From: Brevundimonas sp. UBA7664
GTDB lineage: Bacteria > Pseudomonadota > Alphaproteobacteria > Caulobacterales > Caulobacteraceae
NCBI RefSeq assembly: GCF_002483305.1
Contig: NZ_DLHQ01000036.1
Span: 12,191 to 42,844, forward strand
Length of the DNA stretch: 30,654 nucleotides
Direction: 5' to 3'
Shown here piece by piece: positions 8,170 to 16,141 of this stretch. Within the stretch, counting starts at the first letter, position 1. Every line of letters begins with the position of its first letter. The notes below the pieces were generated by a model. The model was not told where the DNA came from. It saw nothing but the letters and a program-made list of their open reading frames with translations, and made no database searches. Position numbers and translations under genes: made by a program.

Positions 8170-9120
8170 ATGAAGGCGCATACGACCCTCGCCGCTGCGA
8201 GCCTGGTGCTCGCCACCTTGCTGGGCGCCGCCGCCTGCTCTCCGGGCGCGGACACCAAGGAGCCGGCGTCGGCTGCAGCGGTTCCGGCCGCGAGCGCCGA
8301 CGTCTATCCGTTCAAGGTGGGCGAACTCGACGTCGTCGCGCTGCGCGACGGCGGCATGAGCGGCGTTCCCAACGACAACAAGGTGCTGGGCGTGGGTCGC
8401 ACGCCGGCCGAAGTGGCGGCCGTGCTGACCGCCAACGGCCTGCCGGGCGACAGCTTCAGTCTGAGCGTCCAGCCCCTGCTGGTCCGCGACGGCGCGCGGG
8501 TCGTACTGCTGGACGCGGGCGCGGGCAACAGCTTCGGGCCCGGTGCGGGCAAGCTGCCGGCCTCGCTGGCCGCGGCTGGCGTGCAGCCGGATCAGGTCAC
8601 CGACATCCTGATCTCGCACAGCCACGGCGACCACGTGGTCGGCCTGGTCAACGCCACCGGAGGTCTGACCTTCCCGAACGCGACCATCCGGATGGCGGCG
8701 GCCGAGTGGGCCTTCCTTCAGGCCAATACCGAAATGGCTGCGCTCGTCGCCGCGATCACGCCCAAGGTCCAGACCTTCCAGCCCGGCGCCGCCGCACTGA
8801 CGCCGTCGATCTCTTCGGTGGCCATCAACGGCCATACGCCCGGTCACATGGGTTATGAGATCAAGTCGGGAACCGACAGCCTGCTCTACATCGGCGACGC
8901 CATGCACCATTCGGTGGTCTCGGTTCAGCGCCCGGAATGGCAGATCGCCTTTGACACCGACGCGCCGACGGCCACCGCGAGCCGCGAAGCCCTGCTGGAG
9001 CGGGCCGCCGCCGGGAACCTGCGGATCTACGCCGTCCACTTCCCCTTCCCGGGGCTTGGCCGGATCCAGCGCCGGGACGACGGCTTCGTCTGGGCGCCGG
9101 AACCCGCGGCCCAGCCGTAA
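8170..9120 (+). CDS. Exported metallo-beta-lactamase-fold hydrolase (probable lipoprotein)
   Basis: The protein has 316 residues. An N-terminal signal with a hydrophobic core ends in LLGAAAC, so Cys23 is a candidate lipidation site, followed by a flexible Ala/Pro/Ser linker (24-45). The MBL fold follows, with the zinc motif HSHGDH, a second His in the GHTPGH block, the bridging Asp in IGDAMHH and a last His in VHFPFPG. This set resembles quorum-quenching lactonase/MBL hydrolases with broad substrate potential; the substrate cannot be read from sequence. An in-frame ATG at 8116 is less likely since 8170 yields a proper signal and has gggaggc upstream. A GC-rich hairpin follows the gene. Confidence 0.88.
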   Translation: MKAHTTLAAASLVLATLLGAAACSPGADTKEPASAAAVPAASADVYPFKVGELDVVALRDGGMSGVPNDNKVLGVGRTPAEVAAVLTANGLPGDSFSLSVQPLLVRDGARVVLLDAGAGNSFGPGAGKLPASLAAAGVQPDQVTDILISHSHGDHVVGLVNATGGLTFPNATIRMAAAEWAFLQANTEMAALVAAITPKVQTFQPGAAALTPSISSVAINGHTPGHMGYEIKSGTDSLLYIGDAMHHSVVSVQRPEWQIAFDTDAPTATASREALLERAAAGNLRIYAVHFPFPGLGRIQRRDDGFVWAPEPAAQP

Positions 9121-9140
9121 GGCCGGACTTGACGAAAGGG

Positions 9141-9164
9141 GGGCGGGCCTTCATAAGCCCGCCC
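9141..9164 (+). terminator. Hairpin after the MBL hydrolase gene
   Basis: Arms GGGCGGGC (9141-9148) and GCCCGCCC (9157-9164) pair perfectly around an 8-nt loop. There is only a weak T tract (ttc) afterwards. It lies 20 nt after the stop at 9120 and before rpsD, so it probably separates the two transcripts. Confidence 0.6.
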
Positions 9165-9279
9165 TTCACGCATCCGGCCCGCCGGGCGCGCGAACCACTA
9201 CGGACGATGCGTGGACCGCCGTTGAGATCGTCTCTCCAGTTGGGGAGGGACCGGGCCGCATCACGAAGAAGAGTGACAC

Positions 9280-9897
9280 ATGTCCAAGCGCCATAGCGCC
9301 AAGTACAAACTCGACCGGGTCATGGGTGAAAACCTGTGGGGTCGCGCCAAGTCCCCCGTCAACAAACGCTCGTATGGCCCCGGCCAGCACGGCCAGCGTC
9401 GCAAGCAGAAGGTCTCTGACTTCGGCCTGCAGCTGAAGGCCAAGCAGAAGCTGAAGGGCTACTACGGCAACATCACCGAGAAGCAGTTCGCCGCGACCTA
9501 CGAGGAAGCCTCGCGTCGCAAGGGCAACAGCTCGGAGAACCTGATCGGCCTGCTGGAGTCGCGTCTCGACGCCCTGGTCTATCGCGCCAAATTCACCCCG
9601 ACCGTCTGGTCCGCCCGTCAGTTCGTCAGCCACGGCCACGTGACTGTGAACGGCAAGAAGGTCGACATCGCGTCGTACCGTCTGAAGGTCGGCGACGTCG
9701 TCGAGGTCAAGGAAAAGTCCCGCAACATGGCGCTGGTGCTCGAAGCCCAGCAGTCGTCGGAACGCGACATCCCGGACTACATCGAAATCGGCGACCGCGG
9801 CTTCTCGGTCCGCTTCGTCCGCGTGCCGGAACTGGCTGACGTGCCGTTCCCGGTGAAGATGGAGCCGAACCTGGTCGTGGAATACTACTCCTCGTAA
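9280..9897 (+). CDS. rpsD: 30S ribosomal protein S4
   Basis: S4 is a primary 16S rRNA-binding protein that nucleates assembly of the 30S body. The 205-residue protein has the bacterial N-terminal domain (KYKLDRVMGENLWG, then the Arg/Lys-rich YGPGQHGQRRKQK), and the S4 RNA-binding fold around residues 95-155 (ESRLDALVYRAKF, ARQFVSHGHVTVNGKKVD). The N-terminus lacks the Zn-binding Cys cluster of C+ S4 proteins, so it is the C- form. It is a lone gene flanked by hairpins on both sides, as is usual in alphaproteobacteria, where rpsD often lies outside the alpha operon. Confidence 0.98.
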   Translation: MSKRHSAKYKLDRVMGENLWGRAKSPVNKRSYGPGQHGQRRKQKVSDFGLQLKAKQKLKGYYGNITEKQFAATYEEASRRKGNSSENLIGLLESRLDALVYRAKFTPTVWSARQFVSHGHVTVNGKKVDIASYRLKVGDVVEVKEKSRNMALVLEAQQSSERDIPDYIEIGDRGFSVRFVRVPELADVPFPVKMEPNLVVEYYSS

Positions 9898-9956
9898 GGG
9901 CGCTATCGTTCGCCGCGCGGCGGCTCACGGCTTGAGCGCGCGATGCAGAACTTCAG

Positions 9957-9984
9957 AGAGGCCCCGGAGCGATCCGGGGCCTCT
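9957..9984 (+). terminator. rpsD terminator with GNRA-type loop
   Basis: A perfect 12-bp stem (9957-9968 with 9973-9984) closes a GCGA tetraloop, a very stable GNRA-type loop. It begins 60 nt after the rpsD stop and is followed by a short T-containing stretch (tcgtatt). This is a clear intrinsic terminator candidate. Confidence 0.85.
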
Positions 9985-10065
9985 TCGTATTCCGGATGCG
10001 GCCTTCCCTTGGCGGGCGAACAGGCGCATTTTCCATGGATCAGGGTTCGGCGCGGGAGGCCGGAG

Positions 10066-10452
10066 ATGAAACGGATCGCTACGCTGGCCGCCGCCATGGC
10101 CCTGACCGCCGTCCTGCCCGGCTGCGCCGCCCTGCAGCGGTTCGCGGGCGGGCAGGGGACGCCGGAGGCCGACCTGCCCGGACAGGTCGAACCCGTCCAT
10201 GCCGCGGTCATCGCGCGGGATCAGGCGGTGTTCTGGGTCACCTCGAACGGCTGCACGGCCAAGGAGGACATCACCCCGGTGGTGCGGTCCTCGAACGACG
10301 GCCCGATCATCACCCTGCGCCGCATCAAGGAAGACCGCTGCCTCGAGACCCGGCCCGACGGGACGGAACTGCGCTGGTCGTTCGAGGAGCTGGGACTGGC
10401 GCCCGGATCGCGTCTGTCGGTCGAGAATCCCTACCAGTTGCCGCCGGCCTGA
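10066..10452 (+). CDS. Small lipoprotein, unknown function
   Basis: The 128-residue protein has a basic start (MKR), a hydrophobic core and a lipobox ending LPGC, giving lipidated Cys20. The mature part contains two further cysteines (NGCTAKED and DRCLETR), which could form a disulfide in the periplasm, and a conserved-looking beta-rich body (VFWVTSNGC, ITLRRIKED, LRWSFEELGL). The in-frame sequence upstream overlaps the rpsD terminator, so the ATG at 10066, with gggagg upstream, is the sensible start. I do not recognise a named family. The gene converges on the histidine kinase gene, with only 13 nt between stops. Confidence 0.75.
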   Translation: MKRIATLAAAMALTAVLPGCAALQRFAGGQGTPEADLPGQVEPVHAAVIARDQAVFWVTSNGCTAKEDITPVVRSSNDGPIITLRRIKEDRCLETRPDGTELRWSFEELGLAPGSRLSVENPYQLPPA

Positions 10453-10465
10453 GGGTCGCCGAAAA

Positions 10466-11530
10466 TCAGACGGCCCGGCCGGCCATGGCGTCCGCGTCGA
10501 CGGCGCTGATCTGGCTGTGGACGACCGACACGGTGGTGCCGGGATGGCTTGCGACCACCTGGACGCGGGCATTCAGCTGGTTGGCCAGGGCCTCGACGAT
10601 GCTGGTGCCCAGGCCGGGCGTCTGGCTCTCGCGGTCCCGGGGCATGCCGACGCCGTCGTCGGCGACCGCCAGGGTCCAGTTGGGACCGTGCGCCTGATAG
10701 CTGACGGTGATCCGGCCGCGACGGCCGCCGGGGAAGGCGTGTTTCAAGGAATTGATCACCAGTTCGGTCACGATCAGGCCCAGGCTGACCGAGATGTCAG
10801 CGTTCACGGCGCTGTCGTCGCAGTCGACATGGAGCGACAGCTGATCGTGATCGCGGATCATCGAGGCGCCGACGCTGACGCACAGCTGGTCGAAATAGGG
10901 CCTCAGGGCCACCTCGCCGAGCCGGGAGACGGCCAGCTGCTGCTGCAGGGCGGCGACCGACATGACGCGGCTGTGGGCGTCGGTCAGATGGGTGCGGGTC
11001 TCTTCGGACTGGGACTTGCGCGCGCTCTGCAGGATGACGCTGGCGATGATCTGAAGGCTGTTGGCGACGCGGTGCTGGACCTCCTGCAGCAGGATGGCCT
11101 TTTCGCGCAGGAGATCGTCCTTGAGCTTTTCGTTGGCCCGGATCTCGGTGACGTCCGACAGACCCAACAACAGGCGGACATCGGCGTCGTCGCCGTAGGC
11201 GAGCAGATGGGCGTTCAACAACAGGTTACGTGCGCCCAGACGCTGGCTCTTCAACTCAAGCTCATAGGCGTCGACAGCAGCCCCGCCGGACAGGGTGGCG
11301 GTCAGCAGGGACCGGAGCCGGGGCAGGTTCCACTCGCCGTCGCCCAGGGCGAGGAAGGGTTCGCCCGCGGCCCCCTTGGGATCGATCCCGAAGGCGGTGA
11401 AGAAGGAGGCGCTGGCGGCGATGACGTTCAGGTCGCCATCCAACAGAACAAGCGGCGCTGTCGATGATCCGACCACGGCCATGGCCAGGCTTAGAGAACT
11501 GTCGGGATGTAGCAGCGTGGGGGCAGCCAA
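10466..11530 (-). CDS. PAS sensor histidine kinase, HisKA_2/HWE-like
   Basis: This 354-residue cytoplasmic histidine kinase has no membrane segments. A PAS-like sensor domain lies at about 20-130 (LVLLDGDLNVIAAS, then LLLGLSDVTEIRANE). The phosphoacceptor helix contains His153 in EVQHRVANSLQIIAS, the H-box of the HisKA_2 subgroup. The ATPase domain follows: N-box with Asn260 (ELVINSLKHAF), G1 DDGVGMP (291-297) and G2 GLGTS (307-311). Such kinases in alphaproteobacteria commonly feed the general stress response (PhyR/EcfG) or light signalling, but no response regulator, phyR or ecfG gene is adjacent here, so the partner is unknown. Confidence 0.9.
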   Translation of the reverse strand: MAAPTLLHPDSSLSLAMAVVGSSTAPLVLLDGDLNVIAASASFFTAFGIDPKGAAGEPFLALGDGEWNLPRLRSLLTATLSGGAAVDAYELELKSQRLGARNLLLNAHLLAYGDDADVRLLLGLSDVTEIRANEKLKDDLLREKAILLQEVQHRVANSLQIIASVILQSARKSQSEETRTHLTDAHSRVMSVAALQQQLAVSRLGEVALRPYFDQLCVSVGASMIRDHDQLSLHVDCDDSAVNADISVSLGLIVTELVINSLKHAFPGGRRGRITVSYQAHGPNWTLAVADDGVGMPRDRESQTPGLGTSIVEALANQLNARVQVVASHPGTTVSVVHSQISAVDADAMAGRAV

Positions 11531-11741
11531 GGCTGTCCCTCCAAATAGTTACCGGAGGCTCGCGGAGCGAAAGCCTTACCCGTCTCAGATTGTAAGCAAA
11601 CAAAGGCAGTCCGGATTCCTGACCGGACGCCAGATGAAATAGGTGTTAGCATGTATTGGTTGCGTCGCTTCCATGAAATCGCTCGTTCGGGTGCGTGGCT
11701 TGAGGCGGAACCAACTCCCCGACAACCCGGTTCGGGCAGCA

Positions 11742-11924
11742 ATGTTTACGGTGGCGCAGTGCCTGGCCAAGGCGGCGGAGCTCGAACAGCGGGCGGCGGA
11801 ACCGTCTGCGCCGGACGTCCGCGACGAGTTTGCGGCGATGGCGCTGCAATGGCGTCGGCTGGCGGCCCGGGCCGAGATTCAGGACCGGAGAGCCGCGGCT
11901 ATCGCTCGAACGCCTCAAGCATAG
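11742..11924 (+). CDS. Small helical protein, unknown function
   Basis: The 60-residue ORF starts at the ATG at 11742 (MFTVAQCLAKAAELEQRA). An in-frame ATG at 11643 would add a basic, unlikely-looking N-terminus. The sequence is helical and charged, with a conserved-looking pattern (DEFAAMALQWRRLAARAE, about residues 28-45). It resembles short proteins often seen singly in Caulobacterales and sphingomonads, but I cannot name a family. Its 3' end overlaps the 3' end of the convergent thioesterase gene by 26 nt (11899-11924). Confidence 0.5.
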   Translation: MFTVAQCLAKAAELEQRAAEPSAPDVRDEFAAMALQWRRLAARAEIQDRRAAAIARTPQA

Positions 11925-12324
11925 TCGCGGGGATGCGGTGCGGCCGCATCGTCGTCGCGTCGACCAGCACCCATTCCGAGACGCCCTGGGCGCAGACGCG
12001 GCCCTCGCCGTCCTCGATCCGGACATAGCGGTTGAAGCGCGGGCCCTGCGGGTCGCCGACCCAGGTGCGGGCGACGACGCCCCGGGCCTCGGGCGGCAGG
12101 GGACGGAAATAGTCGACCTCGTGCCGGGTCGCGACCCAGGACCAGCGGGCGCGGGTGGCCTCGTCGAAACGGGCGTTCCAGTGGGCCGTGCCGGCGTCCT
12201 GAAGCCAGCCGACATAGACGACATTGTTGACGTGGCCATTGTCGTCGATGTGCTCGGGGCGGACCTCGAGCGGGACGACGAAGATTTCGCGGTCGGGGCG
12301 GGGTTCGAGGACCGCGCGCGCCAT
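11899..12324 (-). CDS. Acyl-CoA thioesterase, 4HBT hot-dog family
   Basis: The protein has 141 residues with a single hot-dog domain. The active-site signature HIDDNGHVNNVVYVGWLQD (residues 25-43) matches the 4-hydroxybenzoyl-CoA thioesterase/YbgC-like group, where the aspartate next to the G-H-V-N run is catalytic. RHEVDYFRPLPPEA and the C-terminal RPHRIP match the typical later strands. Substrate chain length is not evident. Its start overlaps the glutaredoxin stop by one base (TGATG), so it is the last gene of the bolA-AKR-grxD unit. Confidence 0.9.
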   Translation of the reverse strand: MARAVLEPRPDREIFVVPLEVRPEHIDDNGHVNNVVYVGWLQDAGTAHWNARFDEATRARWSWVATRHEVDYFRPLPPEARGVVARTWVGDPQGPRFNRYVRIEDGEGRVCAQGVSEWVLVDATTMRPHRIPATMLEAFER

Positions 12325-12692
12325 CAGGCGTCGGCTTGCTCGCCGAGGGCCACGCCCTTGTCGGCCATCAGGGCCTGGAGCTCGCCAGCGTTGAACATCT
12401 CGCGCACGATGTCGGAGCCGCCGACGAATTCGCCCTTCACATAGAGCTGGGGAATGGTCGGCCAGTCGCTGAATACCTTGATGCCGTCGCGCAGGGCCTC
12501 GTCCTGCAAAACATCGACGCCGATGAATGACGCGCCGATGTGGTCGAGGATCTGCACCGCCAGCGACGAGAACCCGCAGCGCGGCGCGTCCGGCGTGCCT
12601 TTCATGAACAACACCACGTCGTGCTGCTTCACCGTGTCGCCGATGAAGGCGTGGACGGGGTCGGTGGGGGCGGTCACGACTTGATCGGTCAC
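12324..12692 (-). CDS. grxD: Monothiol CGFS glutaredoxin (Grx4/GrxD)
   Basis: The 122-residue protein is of normal length for Grx4-type glutaredoxins, which carry and transfer [2Fe-2S] clusters using glutathione and form heterodimers with BolA proteins. The CGFS active site is at residues 39-42, preceded by VVLFMKGTPDAPR; the glutathione-binding blocks WPTIPQLYVKGEFVGGSDI are intact. A BolA gene lies about 1 kb upstream in the same direction, matching the known functional partnership. The thioesterase gene follows with a 1-nt overlap. Confidence 0.96.
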   Translation of the reverse strand: MTDQVVTAPTDPVHAFIGDTVKQHDVVLFMKGTPDAPRCGFSSLAVQILDHIGASFIGVDVLQDEALRDGIKVFSDWPTIPQLYVKGEFVGGSDIVREMFNAGELQALMADKGVALGEQADA

Positions 12693-12764
12693 GGGATGCT
12701 GGCCTTATCAGTGAAGGCCGTCAGGTATGGACCGCGGACCGAAGGGTCAAGGGCGGCGCGGCGA

Positions 12765-13685
12765 TCAGGCCGCCTTGGCGCCGGCGACCCGGGCCATCTC
12801 GATCTGGGCCGACAGCCCCGGCGGCATGTCGCGGTCCGGCACCTGGGACAGGGTGTTGAGCCGCTCGATGTCGCTGGCCTCGATCATGACGCTGGACACC
12901 GACGGGTCGGTCAGGGTGTAGGCCAGGCAGATGGCCTCGGCCGACCAGTTGTTGGTGCGGTGCAGAAAGGCGAAGGTGCCGGCGTGGGCCAGCGGGCCCT
13001 CCTTGGGCTTGGGGGCGCCGCCGAAGCCGAAGAACCCCTTCTTCTCGACATGGACCGTCGCGGCCTTCTTCGCGGTGTTCAGGCTGTCGGGGAAATAGCC
13101 ATGCACGAAGATGGCCATGTCGGCGTCGCGCGCGGCCCGCAGGCGCGAGCGGACCTGCCAGCTGGCGTTGACGTGGAAGGGCGTGGCCAGGACGTCGAAG
13201 GCGCCGGTCGAGACATAGGTGTCCATGACGTCGCCGTCGCCCGAGATGCCCAGCAGCCGCACCCGCTCGGTGGCGCGCAGGGCCTTGAGCGCATTCAGGG
13301 TCGATTGCGGCAGTTCGTGATCGCCGGGCTCGTCGAGGATGGCCAGGTCGAAATATCCCAGACCCGAGGCGTGCAGCGCCCGGTCGATGGCCGAGGTGAT
13401 GCCCTCGGCCGAGAAGTCGCGGTCCGAGCCGCGCCGCCCGTCGCCGGCCCCGAGCGTCAGCGACACCTGCACCAGCTTGCGGTCGACGTGCTTCAGCGCC
13501 TCGCCCAGCACCTCGGCCAGGACGGGGTCGGCGGTCTCGAGGCGGTAGGAGTTGATGCCGGCTTCCAGCGCCGAATAGATCAGTTCGCGGCCGGCCTCGG
13601 GGCCGCCGGCGATGTCGCGGGCGCCGAGGCTGAGGGTCAGGGCCGAGACGGCCTGTCCGGACACGCCGAAGGGACGGTAGCGCAT
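12765..13685 (-). CDS. Aldo/keto-reductase homologue lacking the catalytic tetrad
   Basis: This 306-residue protein is recognisable as an AKR from MRYRPFGVSGQAVSALTLSLG, ALEAGIN and VLGEAL, and from the C-terminal half (FLHRTNNWSAEAICLAYTLTDPSVSSVMIEAS). The four catalytic positions appear changed: the usual DTA-x-x-YG is replaced by LETADPV (Asp and Tyr lost), the strand ending in T-K reads VSLTLG (Lys lost), and the L-H-x-P motif reads ILDEPGD (His lost). It is probably not an active reductase and may bind a nucleotide or another protein. It begins 4 nt after bolA and precedes grxD by 72 nt, a placement suggesting a link to the BolA-Grx system. The frame is intact, so this is not simple decay. 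Confidence 0.85.
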   Translation of the reverse strand: MRYRPFGVSGQAVSALTLSLGARDIAGGPEAGRELIYSALEAGINSYRLETADPVLAEVLGEALKHVDRKLVQVSLTLGAGDGRRGSDRDFSAEGITSAIDRALHASGLGYFDLAILDEPGDHELPQSTLNALKALRATERVRLLGISGDGDVMDTYVSTGAFDVLATPFHVNASWQVRSRLRAARDADMAIFVHGYFPDSLNTAKKAATVHVEKKGFFGFGGAPKPKEGPLAHAGTFAFLHRTNNWSAEAICLAYTLTDPSVSSVMIEASDIERLNTLSQVPDRDMPPGLSAQIEMARVAGAKAA

Positions 13686-13689
13686 GGTC

Positions 13690-13944
13690 TCAGTCTCCCG
13701 CCGGGTTTGAAGGGGGCGGCGCGGATGTCTCGAGCGCCAGCGCGTGCAGTTCGCCGCCCATCTGGCCCTTCAGCGCGGCATAGACCAGCTGGTGCTGGCG
13801 CACGCGGGGCAGACCGGCGAAGGCCGTGGAGACGATCCGGGCGCGATAATGGTCGCCGTCGCCGGCCAGATCGTCGATGACGATCTCGGCGTCGGGAAAG
13901 GCTTCGGTCAGATGGCCGCGAAGCGTTTCTACGGGCATGGGCAT
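13690..13944 (-). CDS. bolA: BolA family protein
   Basis: The protein has 84 residues with the single class-II KH-like BolA fold. Recognisable segments are the start helix (VETLRGHLTEAFPDAEIVIDDL), HYRARIVSTAF, and the signature RVRQHQLVYAALKGQMGGELHALALET, whose His residues are the usual [2Fe-2S] ligands shared with a CGFS glutaredoxin. grxD lies downstream in the same unit. Starts at 13944 (MPMP) or 13938 are equally possible. It is likely part of a run with the GNAT and asparaginase genes upstream (70-nt gap). Confidence 0.94.
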   Translation of the reverse strand: MPMPVETLRGHLTEAFPDAEIVIDDLAGDGDHYRARIVSTAFAGLPRVRQHQLVYAALKGQMGGELHALALETSAPPPSNPAGD

Positions 13945-14014
13945 GGAAGGCGCGGTCTCCGGAGGCTCCGCGAATGATGGCGCGTAAACCTTAATGGCTG
14001 ACTACGTTTCCGGC

Positions 14015-14530
14015 CTAGCGGGCGCTCCGTTCGAGCAGGGTCACCGCCTCGCCCTTGTAGGTCGTCTCGACATAGGGCGCGTAGCGGGCGCGCGCCGCCA
14101 GGGCGAGCGACGGGGCGTTGTCCGGCGAGATCATGCAGACGGTGCGCGGCGCGTTCAGGGTGTCGTCGCACCAGGCCAGCGCCGCCGACAGGGCCTCGAA
14201 GGCCAGACCCTGGCCCTGGAAGCGGGGATGCACGCCCCAGCCCAGTTCGGGGGCGTCGAAGGCGGGCTCGACGACGCGGCGGAAGTCCAGCACGCCAACC
14301 CCGCCGACATGCTCGCCGGTGTCCTTCAGGCGGACGGTCCAGCTGCCGTGACCGAGGGCCTCCCAGTGGCCGATGTCGCGCAGCAGCCGGAACCAGACAT
14401 CCTCGCCGCTGAGGGGCTCGGGGAAGATGTGCTGGATGAACTGGGGTTCGGACCACAGGGCGCGCAGGTCGTCGTAGTCGGAGACGGCGACGGGGGTCAG
14501 GGTCAGGCGTTCGGTGATCAGGGTCGTCAT
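14015..14530 (-). CDS. GNAT N-acetyltransferase, RimJ/RimL type
   Basis: The 171-residue protein transfers an acetyl group from acetyl-CoA to an amine. The start LITERLTLTPVAVSDYDDL is typical of the RimJ/RimL subgroup; the acetyl-CoA pyrophosphate loop is PRFQGQGLAFEAL (about 102-114, the Q/R-x-x-G-x-A motif), followed by the late-strand segment MISPDNAPSLALAARAR. Substrate is unknown: ribosomal N-terminus, tRNA-linked or small molecule are all possible. The start overlaps the asparaginase stop by 4 nt (ATGA), showing translational coupling. Confidence 0.9.
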   Translation of the reverse strand: MTTLITERLTLTPVAVSDYDDLRALWSEPQFIQHIFPEPLSGEDVWFRLLRDIGHWEALGHGSWTVRLKDTGEHVGGVGVLDFRRVVEPAFDAPELGWGVHPRFQGQGLAFEALSAALAWCDDTLNAPRTVCMISPDNAPSLALAARARYAPYVETTYKGEAVTLLERSAR

Positions 14531-15537
14531 GGGGTCTCGAACAGGGCTGCGGCGCGCGCGATGCGGGTCTGGCCGCTTGTGTCGGTCACGGCGTAGGTGA
14601 AGCCGGGCTGGAGCGCAAAGGCGCCGGCGCGCCCCTGTTTGTCGAGGGCGAGCAGGGCGACCTGCGAGGCCGCGACCTTCGTGCCGCGCAGCCGGGCCAG
14701 CCGCTCGATCACGCTGCGGCAGGCGGCGGTCGGGTCCATGCCGTGGCGCATGGCCTCGACCACCGCATGGGCCCCGGCGACGCGGACGACATCCTCGCCG
14801 ACGCCGGTGGCCGTCGCCCCGCCGACCGCGTCATCGACATAGAGGCCGGCGCCGATGAGCGGGCTGTCGCCGACCCGGCCGCGCATCTTGAAGGCCATGC
14901 CGGAGGTGGTGCAGGCCCCGGCCATGCGCTGGTCCGCGCCGATCGCCAGCAGGCCGATGGTGTCGTGGTTTCCCGGGCCGCCGGGCATGGCGCGCCAGTC
15001 GGTGTTTTCGCTGTTGGGCCGCGGGGCGTAGTTCGCGGTCTTGAGCCATTCACGCCATGCGGCCTCGGCCGCCGGCGTCAGCAGGTTTTGAGTCTCGAAC
15101 CCCTGATCGACGGCGAAGCTTCGGGCGCCCTCGCCGACCAGCATGGTGTGGGGCGTGCGCTCCATCACCCGCCGGGCCACGGAGACGGCGTGAACCACGT
15201 CCTCCAGGGCGCAGACGGCGCCGATGTCGCCGTTCCAGCCCATGATGCAGGCGTCCAGGGTGACCCGGCCGTCGCGGTCCGGCAGGCCGCCGTAGCCGAC
15301 GGAGGAGTTCGTCTCGTCGGCCTCGGCCACGCGACCGCCGGCCTCGACCATGTCCAGCGCCGAGCCGCCGTTCGCGCGCGCCGCGAGGCCGGCGGCGTTG
15401 GCGGCGGCGCCGAAGTCCCACGTCGAGACCATGATGGCGGGTGCGGCGGGCCGGGCGGCAGCCGCGTCTCCGAGGGCGGCGACCGGGGCGGCGGCCAGCA
15501 GGGTCCGGCGGGAGACCGCGGGTGGTCGGAATTCCAT
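14527..15537 (-). CDS. Exported glycosylasparaginase-like Ntn hydrolase
   Basis: The 336-residue protein is of the N(4)-(beta-N-acetylglucosaminyl)-L-asparaginase family, which self-cleaves before a threonine that becomes the nucleophile. The motif GNHDTIG places the nucleophile at Thr193. Substrate blocks MRGRVGDSPLIGAGLYVDD and ATATGVGED follow. An N-terminal SRRTLLAAAP (9-18) with a following Ala-rich core is a probable Tat signal, so the enzyme should be periplasmic. Longer in-frame upstream sequence was rejected because the ATG at 15537 gives the Tat signal. It heads the run GNAT-bolA-AKR-grxD-thioesterase and is transcribed away from the cysteine-repeat gene. Confidence 0.88.
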   Translation of the reverse strand: MEFRPPAVSRRTLLAAAPVAALGDAAAARPAAPAIMVSTWDFGAAANAAGLAARANGGSALDMVEAGGRVAEADETNSSVGYGGLPDRDGRVTLDACIMGWNGDIGAVCALEDVVHAVSVARRVMERTPHTMLVGEGARSFAVDQGFETQNLLTPAAEAAWREWLKTANYAPRPNSENTDWRAMPGGPGNHDTIGLLAIGADQRMAGACTTSGMAFKMRGRVGDSPLIGAGLYVDDAVGGATATGVGEDVVRVAGAHAVVEAMRHGMDPTAACRSVIERLARLRGTKVAASQVALLALDKQGRAGAFALQPGFTYAVTDTSGQTRIARAAALFETP

Positions 15538-15703
15538 GGGAGCAGACACCGTGCGCCAATTTCGGACGCCCGAGCCTACCCGCGAGTGAGACCCTTCAAA
15601 AGAGGCTGAAGGCGCCGTCAGGAATTGCCGATTTGCGTCGAGCGTTTTCCCGTGCAGGGTCGGCGCTGCGCCGCGGACGAGCGGCGCGAGGGGATGATGG
15701 GCC

Positions 15704-16126
15704 ATGGCCGCCAGTCGATTGCGTTCTGTCGTTTTCGCACTTGCGCTCGCGACGGCGCCAGCCATCGCCGCGTCACCGGCGGCCGCCGGCGGTGCAGCGG
15801 CCCCGGCGCCCGCTCAGGCCGGGTCCGCTTGCGGCCTTGCGAACCAGAGCCAGTACTGGCTGTGCAAGGCGCTGGAGGAGGGCAGCTGCGGGCTGACCTC
15901 GGTGTCCGAGGAATACTGGTTCTGCAAGGGGATCGTGGACCGGCAATGCGGGGTGATCGAAGGCGGCAACTACAATCTCTGCCTGGCGCTGGTCACGCCG
16001 AACTGCGACCTGGTCGCGGGCAACCGCTATCGGCTGTGCCGGGGGATCACTGAACAGGACTGCTCGCTGGCGCCCGAGTCGCTCGTCTGGATGTGCCTGG
16101 CGCTGCAGAACCGGTTCAGGACCTGA
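15704..16126 (+). CDS. Secreted five-repeat cysteine-rich protein, unknown family
   Basis: The 140-residue protein has a signal peptide at about 1-27 and an Ala/Pro/Gly linker to about residue 41. The rest is built of five tandem units of about 20 residues with the pattern C-x(10-11)-C-x7, each shaped like CGL-x6-YWLCKALEEGS: the second Cys of each unit is preceded by an aromatic and a hydrophobic residue and followed by a short aliphatic segment. Ten cysteines at regular spacing imply regular disulfides in the periplasm or outside the cell. I do not recognise the family; it is not Sel1 or EGF. It lies in a 166-nt divergent region with the asparaginase gene and converges on radC (15 nt between stops). 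Confidence 0.8.
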   Translation: MAASRLRSVVFALALATAPAIAASPAAAGGAAAPAPAQAGSACGLANQSQYWLCKALEEGSCGLTSVSEEYWFCKGIVDRQCGVIEGGNYNLCLALVTPNCDLVAGNRYRLCRGITEQDCSLAPESLVWMCLALQNRFRT

Positions 16127-16141
16127 CGTCGCGGGACGGGG

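Noticed and set aside
11707..11732. GGAAC-N16-CGGTT resembling an EcfG general-stress promoter upstream of the small ORF at 11742
   Set aside because: The -10 part does not match CGTT, and it would leave only about 10 nt to the start codon.
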